This document shows, piece by piece, positions 15,169-23,456 of a stretch of DNA of 64,000 bases. The notes below the pieces were generated by a model. The model had not been told where the DNA came from and ran no database searches. It worked only from the letters and a program-made list of their open reading frames with translations. The stretch comes from Paenibacillus helianthi. Lineage in GTDB: Bacteria > Bacillota > Bacilli > Paenibacillales > Paenibacillaceae. The stretch lies in contig NZ_LVWI01000103.1 in the NCBI RefSeq assembly GCF_001909055.1, positions 1-64,000 of the forward strand, read 5' to 3'. The translations under genes were made by a program, and so were the position numbers. Every line of letters begins with the position of its first letter. The stretch's first letter is position 1.

Positions 15169-16485
15169 TTGAGCGACCCTTTACCCGGTATATTACATGT
15201 AGGTCTTATTATATTGCTGGTTCTGTTAAATGGCTTTTTTGTTTCGGTTGAATATGCGATGGTGAAGGTAAGAAGCGGACGCATAGATTCCCTGATGGAG
15301 GAAGGCAGCAAACAGGCAGTGGCAGCAAGTAATATCGTACACAATCTGGATGGTTATCTGTCCGCCTGTCAGCTTGGCATTACTCTTGCTTCTCTGGCAC
15401 TTGGTTGGCTGGGAGAACCGGCGATCGCCACGATTGTGGGACCCATTGTAACAAGCCTAGGATTTGGCGAAACTTCAGTGTATGTGATTTCGCTGATTAT
15501 TGCTTTTATGTTCATCACGGTTCTGCATATTGTACTCGGAGAACTTGCTCCCAAGACAATTGCAGTGAACAAAGCTGAAGCGGTACTTCTGCTAACCGCA
15601 GGTGCGATGAATGTTTTTTACCGGATCATGTATCCTTTCATCTGGATCGTTAAAGGTCTGGCCAGCGGTCTGCTGCGGATTTTCCGCTTATCGCCTGCCT
15701 CGGAGCTGGCTACAGCACATACGGAGGAAGAAATCCGCATCCTAATGCAGGAGAGCAACAAGAGTGGACTGATCGATAATACAGAAATGACCTTGGTGGA
15801 TAATATCTTCGAGTTTGCCGATACGATGGCTCGCGAAATTATGATTCCGCGTACAGAAATGATCTGTCTGAACAATAATCTGACGGTTGAAGAAAATATG
15901 GAGATTGCCTTTGACGGGATGCGTACAAGATATCCGGTCTGCGACGGTGATAAGGACCACATTCTGGGCTTTATTCATATCAAGGATCTGATCCGGGACA
16001 ATGCACCCAAATACAATGAACTGATTCGTCCCATTCTTACCGTTCCAGAATCGATTCAGATTAGTGCACTGCTCAAAGTAATGCAGCGTGCGAAGACGCA
16101 AATCGCTATTCTGATCGATGAATACGGCGGCACCTCCGGCATGGTTACGCTTGAAGATATCATGGAGGAGATCGTTGGTGAAATTCAGGATGAATTTGAC
16201 GAGGAGCGCCCTGGGGTAGAGAAGCTGGGAGAGAACGAATTCTCCATTGACGGTTTGATGCTGATTGAAGAGATCAACGACCGGCTGGGGTTGAACATGG
16301 AAACGGATGATTATGATACCATCGGCGGCTGGTTGTATTCCAAGCTTGAAGTAAACCCGCCGCAAAAAGGCCAGACATTCGAATTTGATAGTCATTTATT
16401 TGCGGTAGAAGAAACAGACAACAAACGGATATCCCGTATTAAAGTAATGAAAGTCGAGTTTTTGGCTGAAGAGGCTGGGGCTTGA
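15169..16485 (+). CDS. CNNM/CorC (HlyC) family transporter, MpfA-like
   Basis: 438 residues. An N-terminal DUF21 membrane domain (about 1-190, four hydrophobic segments, with LDGYLSACQLGITLASLALG and VLGELAPKTIAVN) is followed by a CBS pair (about 210-335, REIMIPRTEM and IDEYGGTSGMVTLEDIMEEI) and a CorC_HlyC domain (about 345-430, DTIGGWLYSKLE). In B. subtilis the relative MpfA exports magnesium. Here a metal-transport role is inferred from family. Start TTG 15169 follows ATAGGAGT. A paralogue lies at 47632-48945. Its leader carries an unusual pair of competing hairpins. Confidence 0.85.
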   Translation: MSDPLPGILHVGLIILLVLLNGFFVSVEYAMVKVRSGRIDSLMEEGSKQAVAASNIVHNLDGYLSACQLGITLASLALGWLGEPAIATIVGPIVTSLGFGETSVYVISLIIAFMFITVLHIVLGELAPKTIAVNKAEAVLLLTAGAMNVFYRIMYPFIWIVKGLASGLLRIFRLSPASELATAHTEEEIRILMQESNKSGLIDNTEMTLVDNIFEFADTMAREIMIPRTEMICLNNNLTVEENMEIAFDGMRTRYPVCDGDKDHILGFIHIKDLIRDNAPKYNELIRPILTVPESIQISALLKVMQRAKTQIAILIDEYGGTSGMVTLEDIMEEIVGEIQDEFDEERPGVEKLGENEFSIDGLMLIEEINDRLGLNMETDDYDTIGGWLYSKLEVNPPQKGQTFEFDSHLFAVEETDNKRISRIKVMKVEFLAEEAGA

Positions 16486-16508
16486 TCAAATCATAGAAGT
16501 TGATCCAT

Positions 16509-16543
16509 GACATGGCGTCAAGAAAGGCGCTGTGTCTTTTTTT
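16509..16543 (+). terminator. Intrinsic terminator
   Basis: GACATGGCG pairs imperfectly with CGCTGTGTC and is followed by seven T. Confidence 0.7.
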
Positions 16544-16545
16544 GT

Positions 16546-16865
16546 ATAAAAAATCCCTTGGAATAGGGATGTGGAGCAGGTTACTGCAAGTCATAATGAA
16601 TTGAAAATGACTCTCCTGTGGATGCTTCCCGCATATGGTCGGATAACGCCAGAGGCGGGGGAGTGTTTTCAGCCTCAGGATCCCTTTACGGCGAATGGAG
16701 CCTTCTCATCAACAAAGAACTTCGGGGCGTTAGGAAAATAAGAACGTAATGAGAAGTCTGAGGTGGTATGAATGAAGGTTTGCCAATGTGAGAGTTTTAA
16801 TTATATAATTTTAAAGGAAATACCATCATTTCAACAGTCCCGCCGGGACAGAAAGGAACTCTCAT
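16546..16865 (+). promoter_or_regulatory. Structured leader before bdbD
   Basis: 320 bases without a gene. Several complementary segments are visible: CCCGC (near 16627) with GCGGG (near 16655) enclosing TGG/CCA, and CTTCTCAT (near 16701) with ATGAGAAG (near 16748). An A/T-rich stretch follows. It may be a structured 5' leader, but it matches no riboswitch class I know. Confidence 0.3.
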
Positions 16866-17621
16866 TTGAACAAATCTAAAAAAAACAGTGTCATGGTTCC
16901 CCAAATGAGTAAAGCGGAGAAACGCAGGGCAGAGCAGGAACAGCAGAAGCAGAAAACGAGAATTCTGATTATTAGCACAGTAGCCATTGTAGTGATTATT
17001 TTCACCCTTCTTTTTATACTTGCGTCGAAGGATTCATCTTCAAATGCAGGTTCAGGCAAAGCGGTTGACTTCAATTACAGTGAACTGCCAAGACTAGGTA
17101 AAGCAGATGCACCCGTTAAAATCGTTGAATTCGGTGATTTCAAATGTCCGGCGTGCTCCAATTTTGCAGGTGTCATCAAGCCACAGCTGGCTCAGGAATA
17201 TGTGAATCAGAATAAGGCTGCTATATACTTCGTAAATATGGCCTTTATCGGTCCGGATTCCGAGACAGCCTCCCTGGCAGCCCTGTCTGTATACCATCAG
17301 AACAGTGAAGCTTTTTGGACGTATTACGATGCGATTTATGCCAATCAAGGGGATGAAAAAGCAGAATGGGCTACAGAGGAATTCCTGGTGAATCTGGCTG
17401 AGAAACAAAAGCTGCCAATCGATCTGGATCTGTTGCGTAAGGATATCAAGGAGAAGACCTATGAGAGTGAGCTGCAACGTGATATCAGTCTTGCCAAGGA
17501 TTCAGGAGTAACTTCAACGCCTACTGTATTTATCAATGGACACAAAGTAGATGAGCCTTTCAAAATGGAAGCCATTAAGGCACAGATTAAGTCCGCGTCC
17601 GAAGCAGTGAAGGCCGAGTGA
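16866..17621 (+). CDS. bdbD: DsbA-like thiol-disulfide oxidoreductase BdbD
   Basis: 251 residues. A charged, coiled-coil-like cytoplasmic head (about 14-31) precedes a transmembrane helix (about 32-54), then an extracellular thioredoxin-fold domain. The active site is CPAC at 94-97 in VEFGDFKCPACSNF, and the cis-Pro loop is TSTPTVFING near 217-226. BdbD oxidises cysteines of exported proteins and is reoxidised by BdbC, whose gene overlaps its stop. Start TTG 16866 follows AAAGGAAC. The partner gene confirms the role. Confidence 0.88.
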   Translation: MNKSKKNSVMVPQMSKAEKRRAEQEQQKQKTRILIISTVAIVVIIFTLLFILASKDSSSNAGSGKAVDFNYSELPRLGKADAPVKIVEFGDFKCPACSNFAGVIKPQLAQEYVNQNKAAIYFVNMAFIGPDSETASLAALSVYHQNSEAFWTYYDAIYANQGDEKAEWATEEFLVNLAEKQKLPIDLDLLRKDIKEKTYESELQRDISLAKDSGVTSTPTVFINGHKVDEPFKMEAIKAQIKSASEAVKAE

Positions 17622-18052
17622 TGAAGTTCTCTATGTTCTGCAGACGCCACTGTCTCTATCTGGCCTGGTTTGTATCTGTTATTGCAGTAGCGGGAAGCTT
17701 ATATCTAAGTGAAGTGCTGAAATATGAGCCTTGCAAGCTATGCTGGTTCCAGCGTATCTTCATGTATCCGCAGCTGATTCTCCTGGGAGTAGCTACATAC
17801 CGGAATGACAAAAAAATTATTCCCTATGTACTTCCATTAAGTCTTATTGGGGGCAGTATTTCTATTTATCATTATGCTGAGCAGAAGATTCCCGCACTTA
17901 GCAAGGTGCTCCCGTGTACAATTGGCGTGCCCTGCAATAAAGATTATTTGAATTTTTTCGGGTTCATTACGATTCCACTGCTTGCGCTGATCGCCTTTGC
18001 TCTTATCACGATTTTGCTCTGGACCGGACGTAAAGAGGACACAGTAGAGTAG
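17621..18052 (+). CDS. bdbC: DsbB-like quinone-dependent oxidase BdbC
   Basis: 143 residues with four predicted membrane helices. The two redox cysteine pairs are Cys38/Cys41 (EPCKLCWFQR) and Cys99/Cys105 (LPCTIGVPCN), as in DsbB. It reoxidises BdbD and passes electrons to quinone. ATG 17621 overlaps the bdbD stop (ATGA), so translation is coupled. A GTG three bases upstream is an alternative start. Confidence 0.9.
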   Translation: MKFSMFCRRHCLYLAWFVSVIAVAGSLYLSEVLKYEPCKLCWFQRIFMYPQLILLGVATYRNDKKIIPYVLPLSLIGGSISIYHYAEQKIPALSKVLPCTIGVPCNKDYLNFFGFITIPLLALIAFALITILLWTGRKEDTVE

Positions 18053-18236
18053 CTGAAGCCACTGCAGAATTTAGAGCACAAATCATTCCTGAAATTTCAG
18101 ACACAAATGAGGTTCAAAACCCTGAAAAAACACGTGATGACGGGATAATCGCAGAGAATGAAAGATCGCGTTATCTCTCATCTTGGTTTTGCGTAAATTG
18201 GATGTTTTTTCATTCTTTTTTCATTTTTTTCACCGC

Positions 18237-18265
18237 TTTACGGAAGACGTATTGTAGACTATCAT
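18237..18265 (+). promoter_or_regulatory. Sigma-A-type promoter of kimA
   Basis: TTTACG at 18237-18242, a 17-bp spacer and TATCAT at 18260-18265. Predicted transcription start near 18272, just before the riboswitch. Confidence 0.6.
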
Positions 18266-18284
18266 TAGACCTTGTGAGAAGTTG

Positions 18285-18426
18285 AATATGCGCTGAATTT
18301 TCCGTATGGAAAAACGGGGGAACCAACATTGGCCTAAGCGCCAAAGGGGTGAATCGGGAACGGTCCGGAAGGGCTGCAACCGTAGGGCTACCACAGCCCG
18401 AATCCGCCAGCTAACCTCGTAAGCAA
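18285..18426 (+). ncRNA. c-di-AMP riboswitch (ydaO/yuaA class)
   Basis: Conserved blocks of the ydaO class occur in order: GGGGGAACCA near 18316, AAGGGGTGAATC near 18344, GCTGCAACCG near 18373, GCCCGAATCCG near 18396, and CAGCTAACCTCGTAAGC at 18408-18424. The class binds two c-di-AMP molecules and turns genes off when c-di-AMP is high. It lies ahead of kimA, one of the classic targets. A terminator hairpin follows at 18449-18475. Confidence 0.95.
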
Positions 18427-18448
18427 TGGTGGGATAATGACGATGCGT

Positions 18449-18482
18449 AAGCATGCGGATCATTTCCGTATGCTTATTTTTG
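18449..18482 (+). terminator. Riboswitch-controlled terminator
   Basis: AAGCATGCGGA at 18449-18459 pairs with TCCGTATGCTT at 18465-18475 (one wobble) and is followed by a T-rich ATTTTTG. It would form when the aptamer is bound. Confidence 0.8.
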
Positions 18483-18566
18483 TGCCTGCATTTATGAAAT
18501 CCACCAATGAAAACAGCGCACGGTATTACCGTTTCAACGTAAGCAAAGAGAGGAACTGTTATTACA

Positions 18567-20384
18567 ATGGTAAGCAAGGTAAAACGACTATTGATCGGGC
18601 GTCCGATGAAGTCGAACGAACTAGATCATGAAAAGTTATCCAAGGTGAAAGCACTGGCTGTCCTGTCTTCTGATGCGCTATCGTCTGTAGCCTACGGAAC
18701 GGAACAAATCCTGATTGTACTGGTGGCCGCAGGCTTCACAGCCATCTGGTACTCATTGCCAATCGCATTAGCCGTATTGGGCTTGCTGGCTATTTTGATT
18801 TTATCCTATCGTCAGACCATCTTTGCTTATCCGCAGGGCGGAGGCGCGTATATCGTAGCCAAGAGCAACCTCGGGGTTCCTACCGGACTCCTTGCTGGCG
18901 GATCGCTCCTGGTAGATTATATTCTGACCGTAGCGGTTAGTGCATCAGCGGGTACGGATGCGATCACATCCGCTTTTCCAAATCTTCATAATCATAGTGT
19001 GTTAATCGCCGTAACCGTTATTCTGCTCTTGACTATTGTCAATCTGCGGGGCGTTACGGAATCTGCATCTTTCATTGCAATTCCCGTGTATTTATTCGTG
19101 GTATCGATCTTCGTGTTGATCATTGCAGGGGTATTCAAATATGCTACTGGCGGAGCCCATGCTAATGTCCCTGAGATTGGGGCAGCGGTATCGAATGTCA
19201 GTTTGTTTTTACTGCTTAAGGCTTTCAGCTCCGGCTGTTCAGCTCTGACAGGGGTAGAGGCTGTATCGAACGCCATTCCAAACTTCAAGGCGCCTGCGGA
19301 GAAAAATGCAGCCAAGACTTTGATGTTGATGGGAATTATCCTGGGAAGTATGTTTACCGGAATCACACTGCTTGCCTACTGGTACGGAATTACACCGGAT
19401 ACCAAAGCCACGGTTGTATCCCAAATTGCTGAATCTACTTTTGGACGTGGCGGTTTGTACTTTTTCATACAAGGGATTACTGCTGTAATTCTGTTCCTGG
19501 CGGCCAATACAGCTTATTCCGCTTTCCCGCTGCTGGCGTTTATGTTCGCCAAAGACAAGTACTTGCCCCATGCATTTATGGTCCGCGGTGACCGCCTGGG
19601 CTTCTCAAATGGTATTATCTTTCTAGGTGTATTATCAGCCCTGCTTGTGGCTGCTTTTCATGGAAATACAGAAAGTCTGATTCCTTTGTACGCGGTGGGT
19701 GTATTTATTCCGTTTACGCTGTCCCAGCTTGGGATGATGGTGCACTGGTATAAAACCAAACCTAAAGGCTGGCAGAATAAATTTACCGTGAATACGGTGG
19801 GGATGCTAACTACTCTGACGATTACTCTGATCTTCATTATTACGAAGTTCTCCAGTGTCTGGATGGCTTTTATCTTCCTGCCCGTTGTAATGTTCGTATT
19901 CCACCGTATACACTACCATTACCTCAATACCGCCGATCAGCTGCGTATTTGTCCGGCAACGGATAAGCCCTGCATCAAAGGAAGCACCGTGGTTGTTCCT
20001 GTCTCGGGTGTGACACGAGCCGTACTGCATTCGATCAGCTATGCCAAGTCCTTAACGGATAATGTGGTGGCCGTCTATGTTGGGTTCGATGAAGAAGAAA
20101 TTAACAAAATGGAACAAAAGTGGGAGGAATGGAATCCGGGAGTGCGCTTGATTGTTCTACGTTCCCGCTACCGCAGCATTCTGCGCCCACTGGTCAAATT
20201 TATTGAAACAGTCGAGTGGAAGACCGCTTCAACCGATCATATTACAGTACTTATTCCACAGTTCGTTACCAAGCATTGGTGGCAGGCGGTTCTGCATAAT
20301 CAGACCAGCTTGTTCATCCGTTCTTATCTGATGAATCAAAAAGATATCGTAGTAGCAACAGTGCCTTATCATTTGCACAAATAA
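18567..20384 (+). CDS. kimA: High-affinity potassium importer KimA
   Basis: 605 residues, the KimA (YdaO) length. An APC-fold membrane part of about 12 helices includes VLSSDALSSVAYGTEQIL, YPQGGGAYIVAKSNLG and FSSGCSALTGVEAVSNAIPN. A C-terminal cytoplasmic domain (about 455-605) with VVVPVSGVTRAVLHSISYAK and VYVGFDEEE follows; in B. subtilis KimA this domain is involved in dimerisation. KimA imports K+ with protons and is shut off by c-di-AMP. The riboswitch at 18285-18426 gives the transcriptional arm. GAGGAAC precedes ATG 18567. The ktrB gene in this window is broken, so KimA may matter more here. Confidence 0.93.
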   Translation: MVSKVKRLLIGRPMKSNELDHEKLSKVKALAVLSSDALSSVAYGTEQILIVLVAAGFTAIWYSLPIALAVLGLLAILILSYRQTIFAYPQGGGAYIVAKSNLGVPTGLLAGGSLLVDYILTVAVSASAGTDAITSAFPNLHNHSVLIAVTVILLLTIVNLRGVTESASFIAIPVYLFVVSIFVLIIAGVFKYATGGAHANVPEIGAAVSNVSLFLLLKAFSSGCSALTGVEAVSNAIPNFKAPAEKNAAKTLMLMGIILGSMFTGITLLAYWYGITPDTKATVVSQIAESTFGRGGLYFFIQGITAVILFLAANTAYSAFPLLAFMFAKDKYLPHAFMVRGDRLGFSNGIIFLGVLSALLVAAFHGNTESLIPLYAVGVFIPFTLSQLGMMVHWYKTKPKGWQNKFTVNTVGMLTTLTITLIFIITKFSSVWMAFIFLPVVMFVFHRIHYHYLNTADQLRICPATDKPCIKGSTVVVPVSGVTRAVLHSISYAKSLTDNVVAVYVGFDEEEINKMEQKWEEWNPGVRLIVLRSRYRSILRPLVKFIETVEWKTASTDHITVLIPQFVTKHWWQAVLHNQTSLFIRSYLMNQKDIVVATVPYHLHK

Positions 20385-20401
20385 GATGTATTTCATAGCA
20401 C

Positions 20402-20436
20402 GGCAGTTTCCGGATACTTCGGGAGCTGCCTTTTTT
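20402..20436 (+). terminator. Intrinsic terminator of kimA
   Basis: GGCAGTTTCCG pairs with CGGGAGCTGCC and is followed by six T at 20431-20436. Confidence 0.85.
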
Positions 20437-20848
20437 CATGGTATTATTAGGAATAATCAGAACAGTTCAAGGGGAGATTTTTATGGCAATCTATTTCATA
20501 ATCTATCATATTCTGAAAGGATTAGAATGGACGAACAAAAGCAGGAAGGCATTTCCGGCATCTTATACTAGTATTCATAAAGTAGAGTATTGCAGTGAGA
20601 CATGGGAAATTTCTCTGGAAAACTTAACAGAGCATCTGTGAAGAAGAACGGGTACTGCAAAAAGAAAATATTTTTATTGACATAGAGAATGAGAATCAAT
20701 ATCATTTAATGAGGCGCGGCGAAGATATACAACCCTCTGAAGCAATTAGATTCTACATATACAGGATTTTATAAATCTACGGTGCTAATTTGCTCTACCT
20801 GAGAGAAGAGATCCCTGTGAAACCATAAAACTTTAGGGAGTGAAGATA
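20437..20848 (+). other. Gene-poor region with weak small ORF and Fur-controlled promoter
   Basis: A 52-codon frame from ATG 20483 with AAGGGGAG upstream reads MAIYFIIYHILKGLEWTNKS and onward; it could be a small protein but has no recognisable family. A Fur box and promoter lie at 20677-20705. The transcript then has a ~140-base leader before the ATPase gene, with no clear structure. Confidence 0.3.
20677..20705 (+). promoter_or_regulatory. Sigma-A promoter overlapped by a Fur box
   Basis: TTGACA (20677-20682), a 17-bp spacer and TATCAT (20700-20705). The 19-mer GAGAATGAGAATCAATATC at 20685-20703 matches the Fur consensus at 16 of 19 positions and covers spacer and -10. Iron would repress the gene downstream. 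Confidence 0.8.
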
Positions 20849-21649
20849 ATGTCGGATCGATTGAACACTGATCAGTTAAGTATTGGGTATGCGGAGGCAT
20901 TGATTGTCAAAGGACTGAACCTGTCTCTTCCAACAGGGAAAATCACTGCGCTAGTAGGGGCAAACGGCTCAGGGAAATCTACCATTCTCAAGACGATGGC
21001 ACGTATCATGAAGCCTAAGAGCGGCAGCGTGATGTTGGACGGCAAGTCGATTCATAACCTGTCTACCAAAGAAGTAGCCCGGCAACTGGCGATCCTGCCG
21101 CAGAATCCCACTGCACCAGACGGACTTACGGTATCTGAGCTGGTGAGCTATGGGCGTTATCCACATCAGAAGGGCTTCGGTACGCTTACTTCTGAGGACC
21201 GCAGCATTATCGCAAATGCGATCTCGGTAACGGGTATGGAAGAGTTCCACGACCGCCCAATTGACCGTCTATCCGGAGGACAACGCCAGCGGGCCTGGAT
21301 TGCAATGGCTCTGGCGCAGCAGACCGATATTCTTTTTCTGGACGAGCCGACGACTTTTCTTGATATGGCTCACCAGCTGGAGGTTCTACAACTGCTGCAG
21401 AAGCTTAATCAGGAAGAAGGGCGCACCATAATTATGGTGGTGCATGATCTGAATCATGCCTCCCGTTATGCCCAGCATATGGTAGCAATCAAATCCGGGA
21501 ATGTGATTAGTGAAGGGGCACCGGCTGAGGTAATGACGCCAACTGTACTGCGTGAAGTATTCGGGATTGAAGCGGATATTGTCCCTGATCCACGGACAGG
21601 AGTGCCACTCTGTCTGCCTTATGAATTGGCAGCATACAAAGCGGTGTGA
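20849..21649 (+). CDS. Siderophore ABC transporter ATPase, YusV/FecE-like
   Basis: 266 residues. Walker A GANGSGKST (about 36-44), Q-loop ILPQNP, signature LSGGQRQRAWIA (about 139-150), Walker B DILFLDEPTTFLD and the switch His in VVHDLNHA. The sequence is of the FecE/FepC class that powers Fe(III)-siderophore or cobalamin uptake. No permease or binding protein is next to it, as with B. subtilis YusV (FeuV), an orphan ATPase that serves several siderophore importers. The Fur box upstream supports iron repression. ATG 20849 is preferred over GTG 20840 since AGGGAG at 20835-20840 is eight bases away. Confidence 0.87.
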   Translation: MSDRLNTDQLSIGYAEALIVKGLNLSLPTGKITALVGANGSGKSTILKTMARIMKPKSGSVMLDGKSIHNLSTKEVARQLAILPQNPTAPDGLTVSELVSYGRYPHQKGFGTLTSEDRSIIANAISVTGMEEFHDRPIDRLSGGQRQRAWIAMALAQQTDILFLDEPTTFLDMAHQLEVLQLLQKLNQEEGRTIIMVVHDLNHASRYAQHMVAIKSGNVISEGAPAEVMTPTVLREVFGIEADIVPDPRTGVPLCLPYELAAYKAV

Positions 21650-21731
21650 ATTCCTTAAGAACCAGCCTTCGCACAAGGTGAGGTTATAAACGTGAAATGT
21701 AACTCATAATGATTATATATGCAGCTGGCCA

Positions 21732-21765
21732 CAGGCTCCCGTCATTGACAAGGGAGCCTGTTCGT
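21732..21765 (+). terminator. Intrinsic terminator
   Basis: CAGGCTCCC pairs with GGGAGCCTG around an 11-nt loop, then TTCGTTGTT. Confidence 0.7.
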
Positions 21766-21885
21766 TGTTAAAGTTGTGGTTGCCCTGGTTAAATCCCACC
21801 TTCCTTAATTGCATATAAATAACGGGGCTCGCTCTTATAGTGAATCAAGGGACATTATTTTTATAGAGTCAAAGGAGCAAAGAAC

Positions 21886-22797
21886 ATGAATATCAGCAAA
21901 ATATATGAGGATCTGCAGCAGCTGGTTCCGACGGGCATGGTGAAGCAGCGTGAGACGCTGGAGAGTTATGTGTTCACACGTATGGGAGGTCAGGCTGATA
22001 TCCTGGCAGCACCTGCGACGTACGAGGAACTTCAGTCCATTGTTACATATGCCCGTGTAAATGAAATCCCGTTGACCGTTCTGGGTAATGGATCGAATGT
22101 CATTATCCGTGACGGTGGGATCCGCGGGATTGTCCTGCAGACAGCTGACTTAACCGAAATGGGACTAAGGGACAATCTGCTCTATGCCCAGTGCGGTGCA
22201 AAGATCATCGAAGTATCCAGATTTGCCTTAGAGAAGAAACTTACAGGCCTAGAGTTCGCCTGCGGAATCCCGGGAACTGTAGGCGGAGCTCTATATATGA
22301 ATGCTGGTGCCTACGGCGGAGAGGTCAAGGATGTGCTGCAAAGTGCACTTGTCATCAGCAAAGCGGGACGGCTAGTGACACTCCAAGGTGACGAACTGGA
22401 ATGGGGTTACCGCAAAAGTGTCTTTGCCAGCGGCGAATTCATCGTGCTGGAGGCCCGATTTGCATTGCAGCCAGGTGATCCTGTGAGTATCAAGGCGGCC
22501 ATGGATGATTTGACGCACCAGCGTGAATCTAAGCAGCCGCTGGAATACCCATCATGCGGAAGTGTCTTCAAGCGCCCTCCAGGAAGGTTCGCCGGACAGT
22601 TGATTCAAGAGAGCGGACTTCAGGGAATAAGAATCGGGGGAGCCGAAGTGTCGCGCAAGCATGCTGGATTCATTGTGAATACCAATCATGCCACGGCCAA
22701 GGATTATATTGGTTTGATTCATCATGTTCAGTCTGCGGTTAAGGATAAATTCGGAATAGAGCTGGAGACGGAAGTTAAGATTATTGGAGAAGAGTAA
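21886..22797 (+). CDS. murB: UDP-N-acetylenolpyruvoylglucosamine reductase MurB
   Basis: 303 residues, type II MurB (B. subtilis/S. aureus type, lacking the type I loop). It reduces UDP-GlcNAc-enolpyruvate to UDP-MurNAc with NADPH and FAD in peptidoglycan synthesis. FAD-binding segments: YVFTRMGGQADILAAPATYE and VLGNGSNVIIRDGGIRGIV. Then AGIPGTVGGA-like ACGIPGTVGGALYMNAGAYG, the YRKSVF Tyr/Arg motif, the catalytic Ser in YPSCGSVFKRP, and a C-terminal Glu in LETEVKIIGE. It stands alone rather than in the dcw cluster. Confidence 0.93.
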   Translation: MNISKIYEDLQQLVPTGMVKQRETLESYVFTRMGGQADILAAPATYEELQSIVTYARVNEIPLTVLGNGSNVIIRDGGIRGIVLQTADLTEMGLRDNLLYAQCGAKIIEVSRFALEKKLTGLEFACGIPGTVGGALYMNAGAYGGEVKDVLQSALVISKAGRLVTLQGDELEWGYRKSVFASGEFIVLEARFALQPGDPVSIKAAMDDLTHQRESKQPLEYPSCGSVFKRPPGRFAGQLIQESGLQGIRIGGAEVSRKHAGFIVNTNHATAKDYIGLIHHVQSAVKDKFGIELETEVKIIGEE

Positions 22798-22803
22798 CAT
22801 ATT

Positions 22804-22839
22804 ACAGGACGCAGTTCATATACCGCGTCCTGTTTTTTT
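22804..22839 (+). terminator. Intrinsic terminator of murB
   Basis: AGGACGC pairs with GCGTCCT, followed by seven T. Confidence 0.85.
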
Positions 22840-22872
22840 GTATGGAGCATTGTTGCCTGAGAATGAGTGTAT

Positions 22873-23208
22873 TCAGCTTTTGGAGATGGAATATTTGGCT
22901 CTATCTGTCCGCAGTTCAACCTGACCGTCATGAACTGTATCCAGTTGAAGCCCGCTGACAGCAATCTCGTAATTCAGCTGGGGCAGTGGTACAAGCTTGC
23001 CATCCCTGTTCAATGTGTTGCCTGTGCCCCGCAGAATCAGTGCACTGTCCAGATATTCATCAATAACATCTTCGGCATCACGATAATCCACGGTTGCCAG
23101 ATTGAAGTGGACAGTGTCCAGGTCTTTCATCTCCTGTTTGTCAATCACCAGGGTTTCGCCCCCTTGGGCGGTCAGCCAATCCATTAATTTCTGTACACTT
23201 TGATCCAT
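22873..23208 (-). CDS. Conserved-looking hypothetical protein
   Basis: 111 residues with no signal peptide or membrane segment; acidic and soluble. It begins MDQSVQKLMDWLTAQGGETL and alternates helix- and strand-like segments. I do not recognise the family. AAGGATGGGA precedes the ATG. It is convergent with murB. Confidence 0.55.
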   Translation of the reverse strand: MDQSVQKLMDWLTAQGGETLVIDKQEMKDLDTVHFNLATVDYRDAEDVIDEYLDSALILRGTGNTLNRDGKLVPLPQLNYEIAVSGLQLDTVHDGQVELRTDRAKYSISKS

Positions 23209-23456
23209 CAGTTGATCCCATCCTTATCAAGAAGATTATAGAAATTAAGTTACCCTTTTCTTCGAAATTGAATCCAGTCTTCTGAATACTGCTTTTAGTT
23301 GGATAATGGAATATAGTTTAATTACTTTAATAATTCATGACATTAATAAAATCACTGCCGAACCTGCAGATGATTGTAATATTCTTTTCTAGTGTAAATT
23401 ACTATCAGGCACTTCTATTTATATCTGAGCTATTTTAGTTAAGGAAGGTGAATCTA

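Noticed and set aside
15742..16395. 217-codon open frame on the - strand inside the CNNM/CorC gene
   Set aside because: Antisense to the CBS domain; no start signal and low-complexity composition.
20483..20641. 52-codon ORF with AAGGGGAG upstream, between kimA and the ATPase gene
   Set aside because: Spacing is fair but the sequence has no family or composition that supports it strongly. Listed only as a weak possibility in the region entry.
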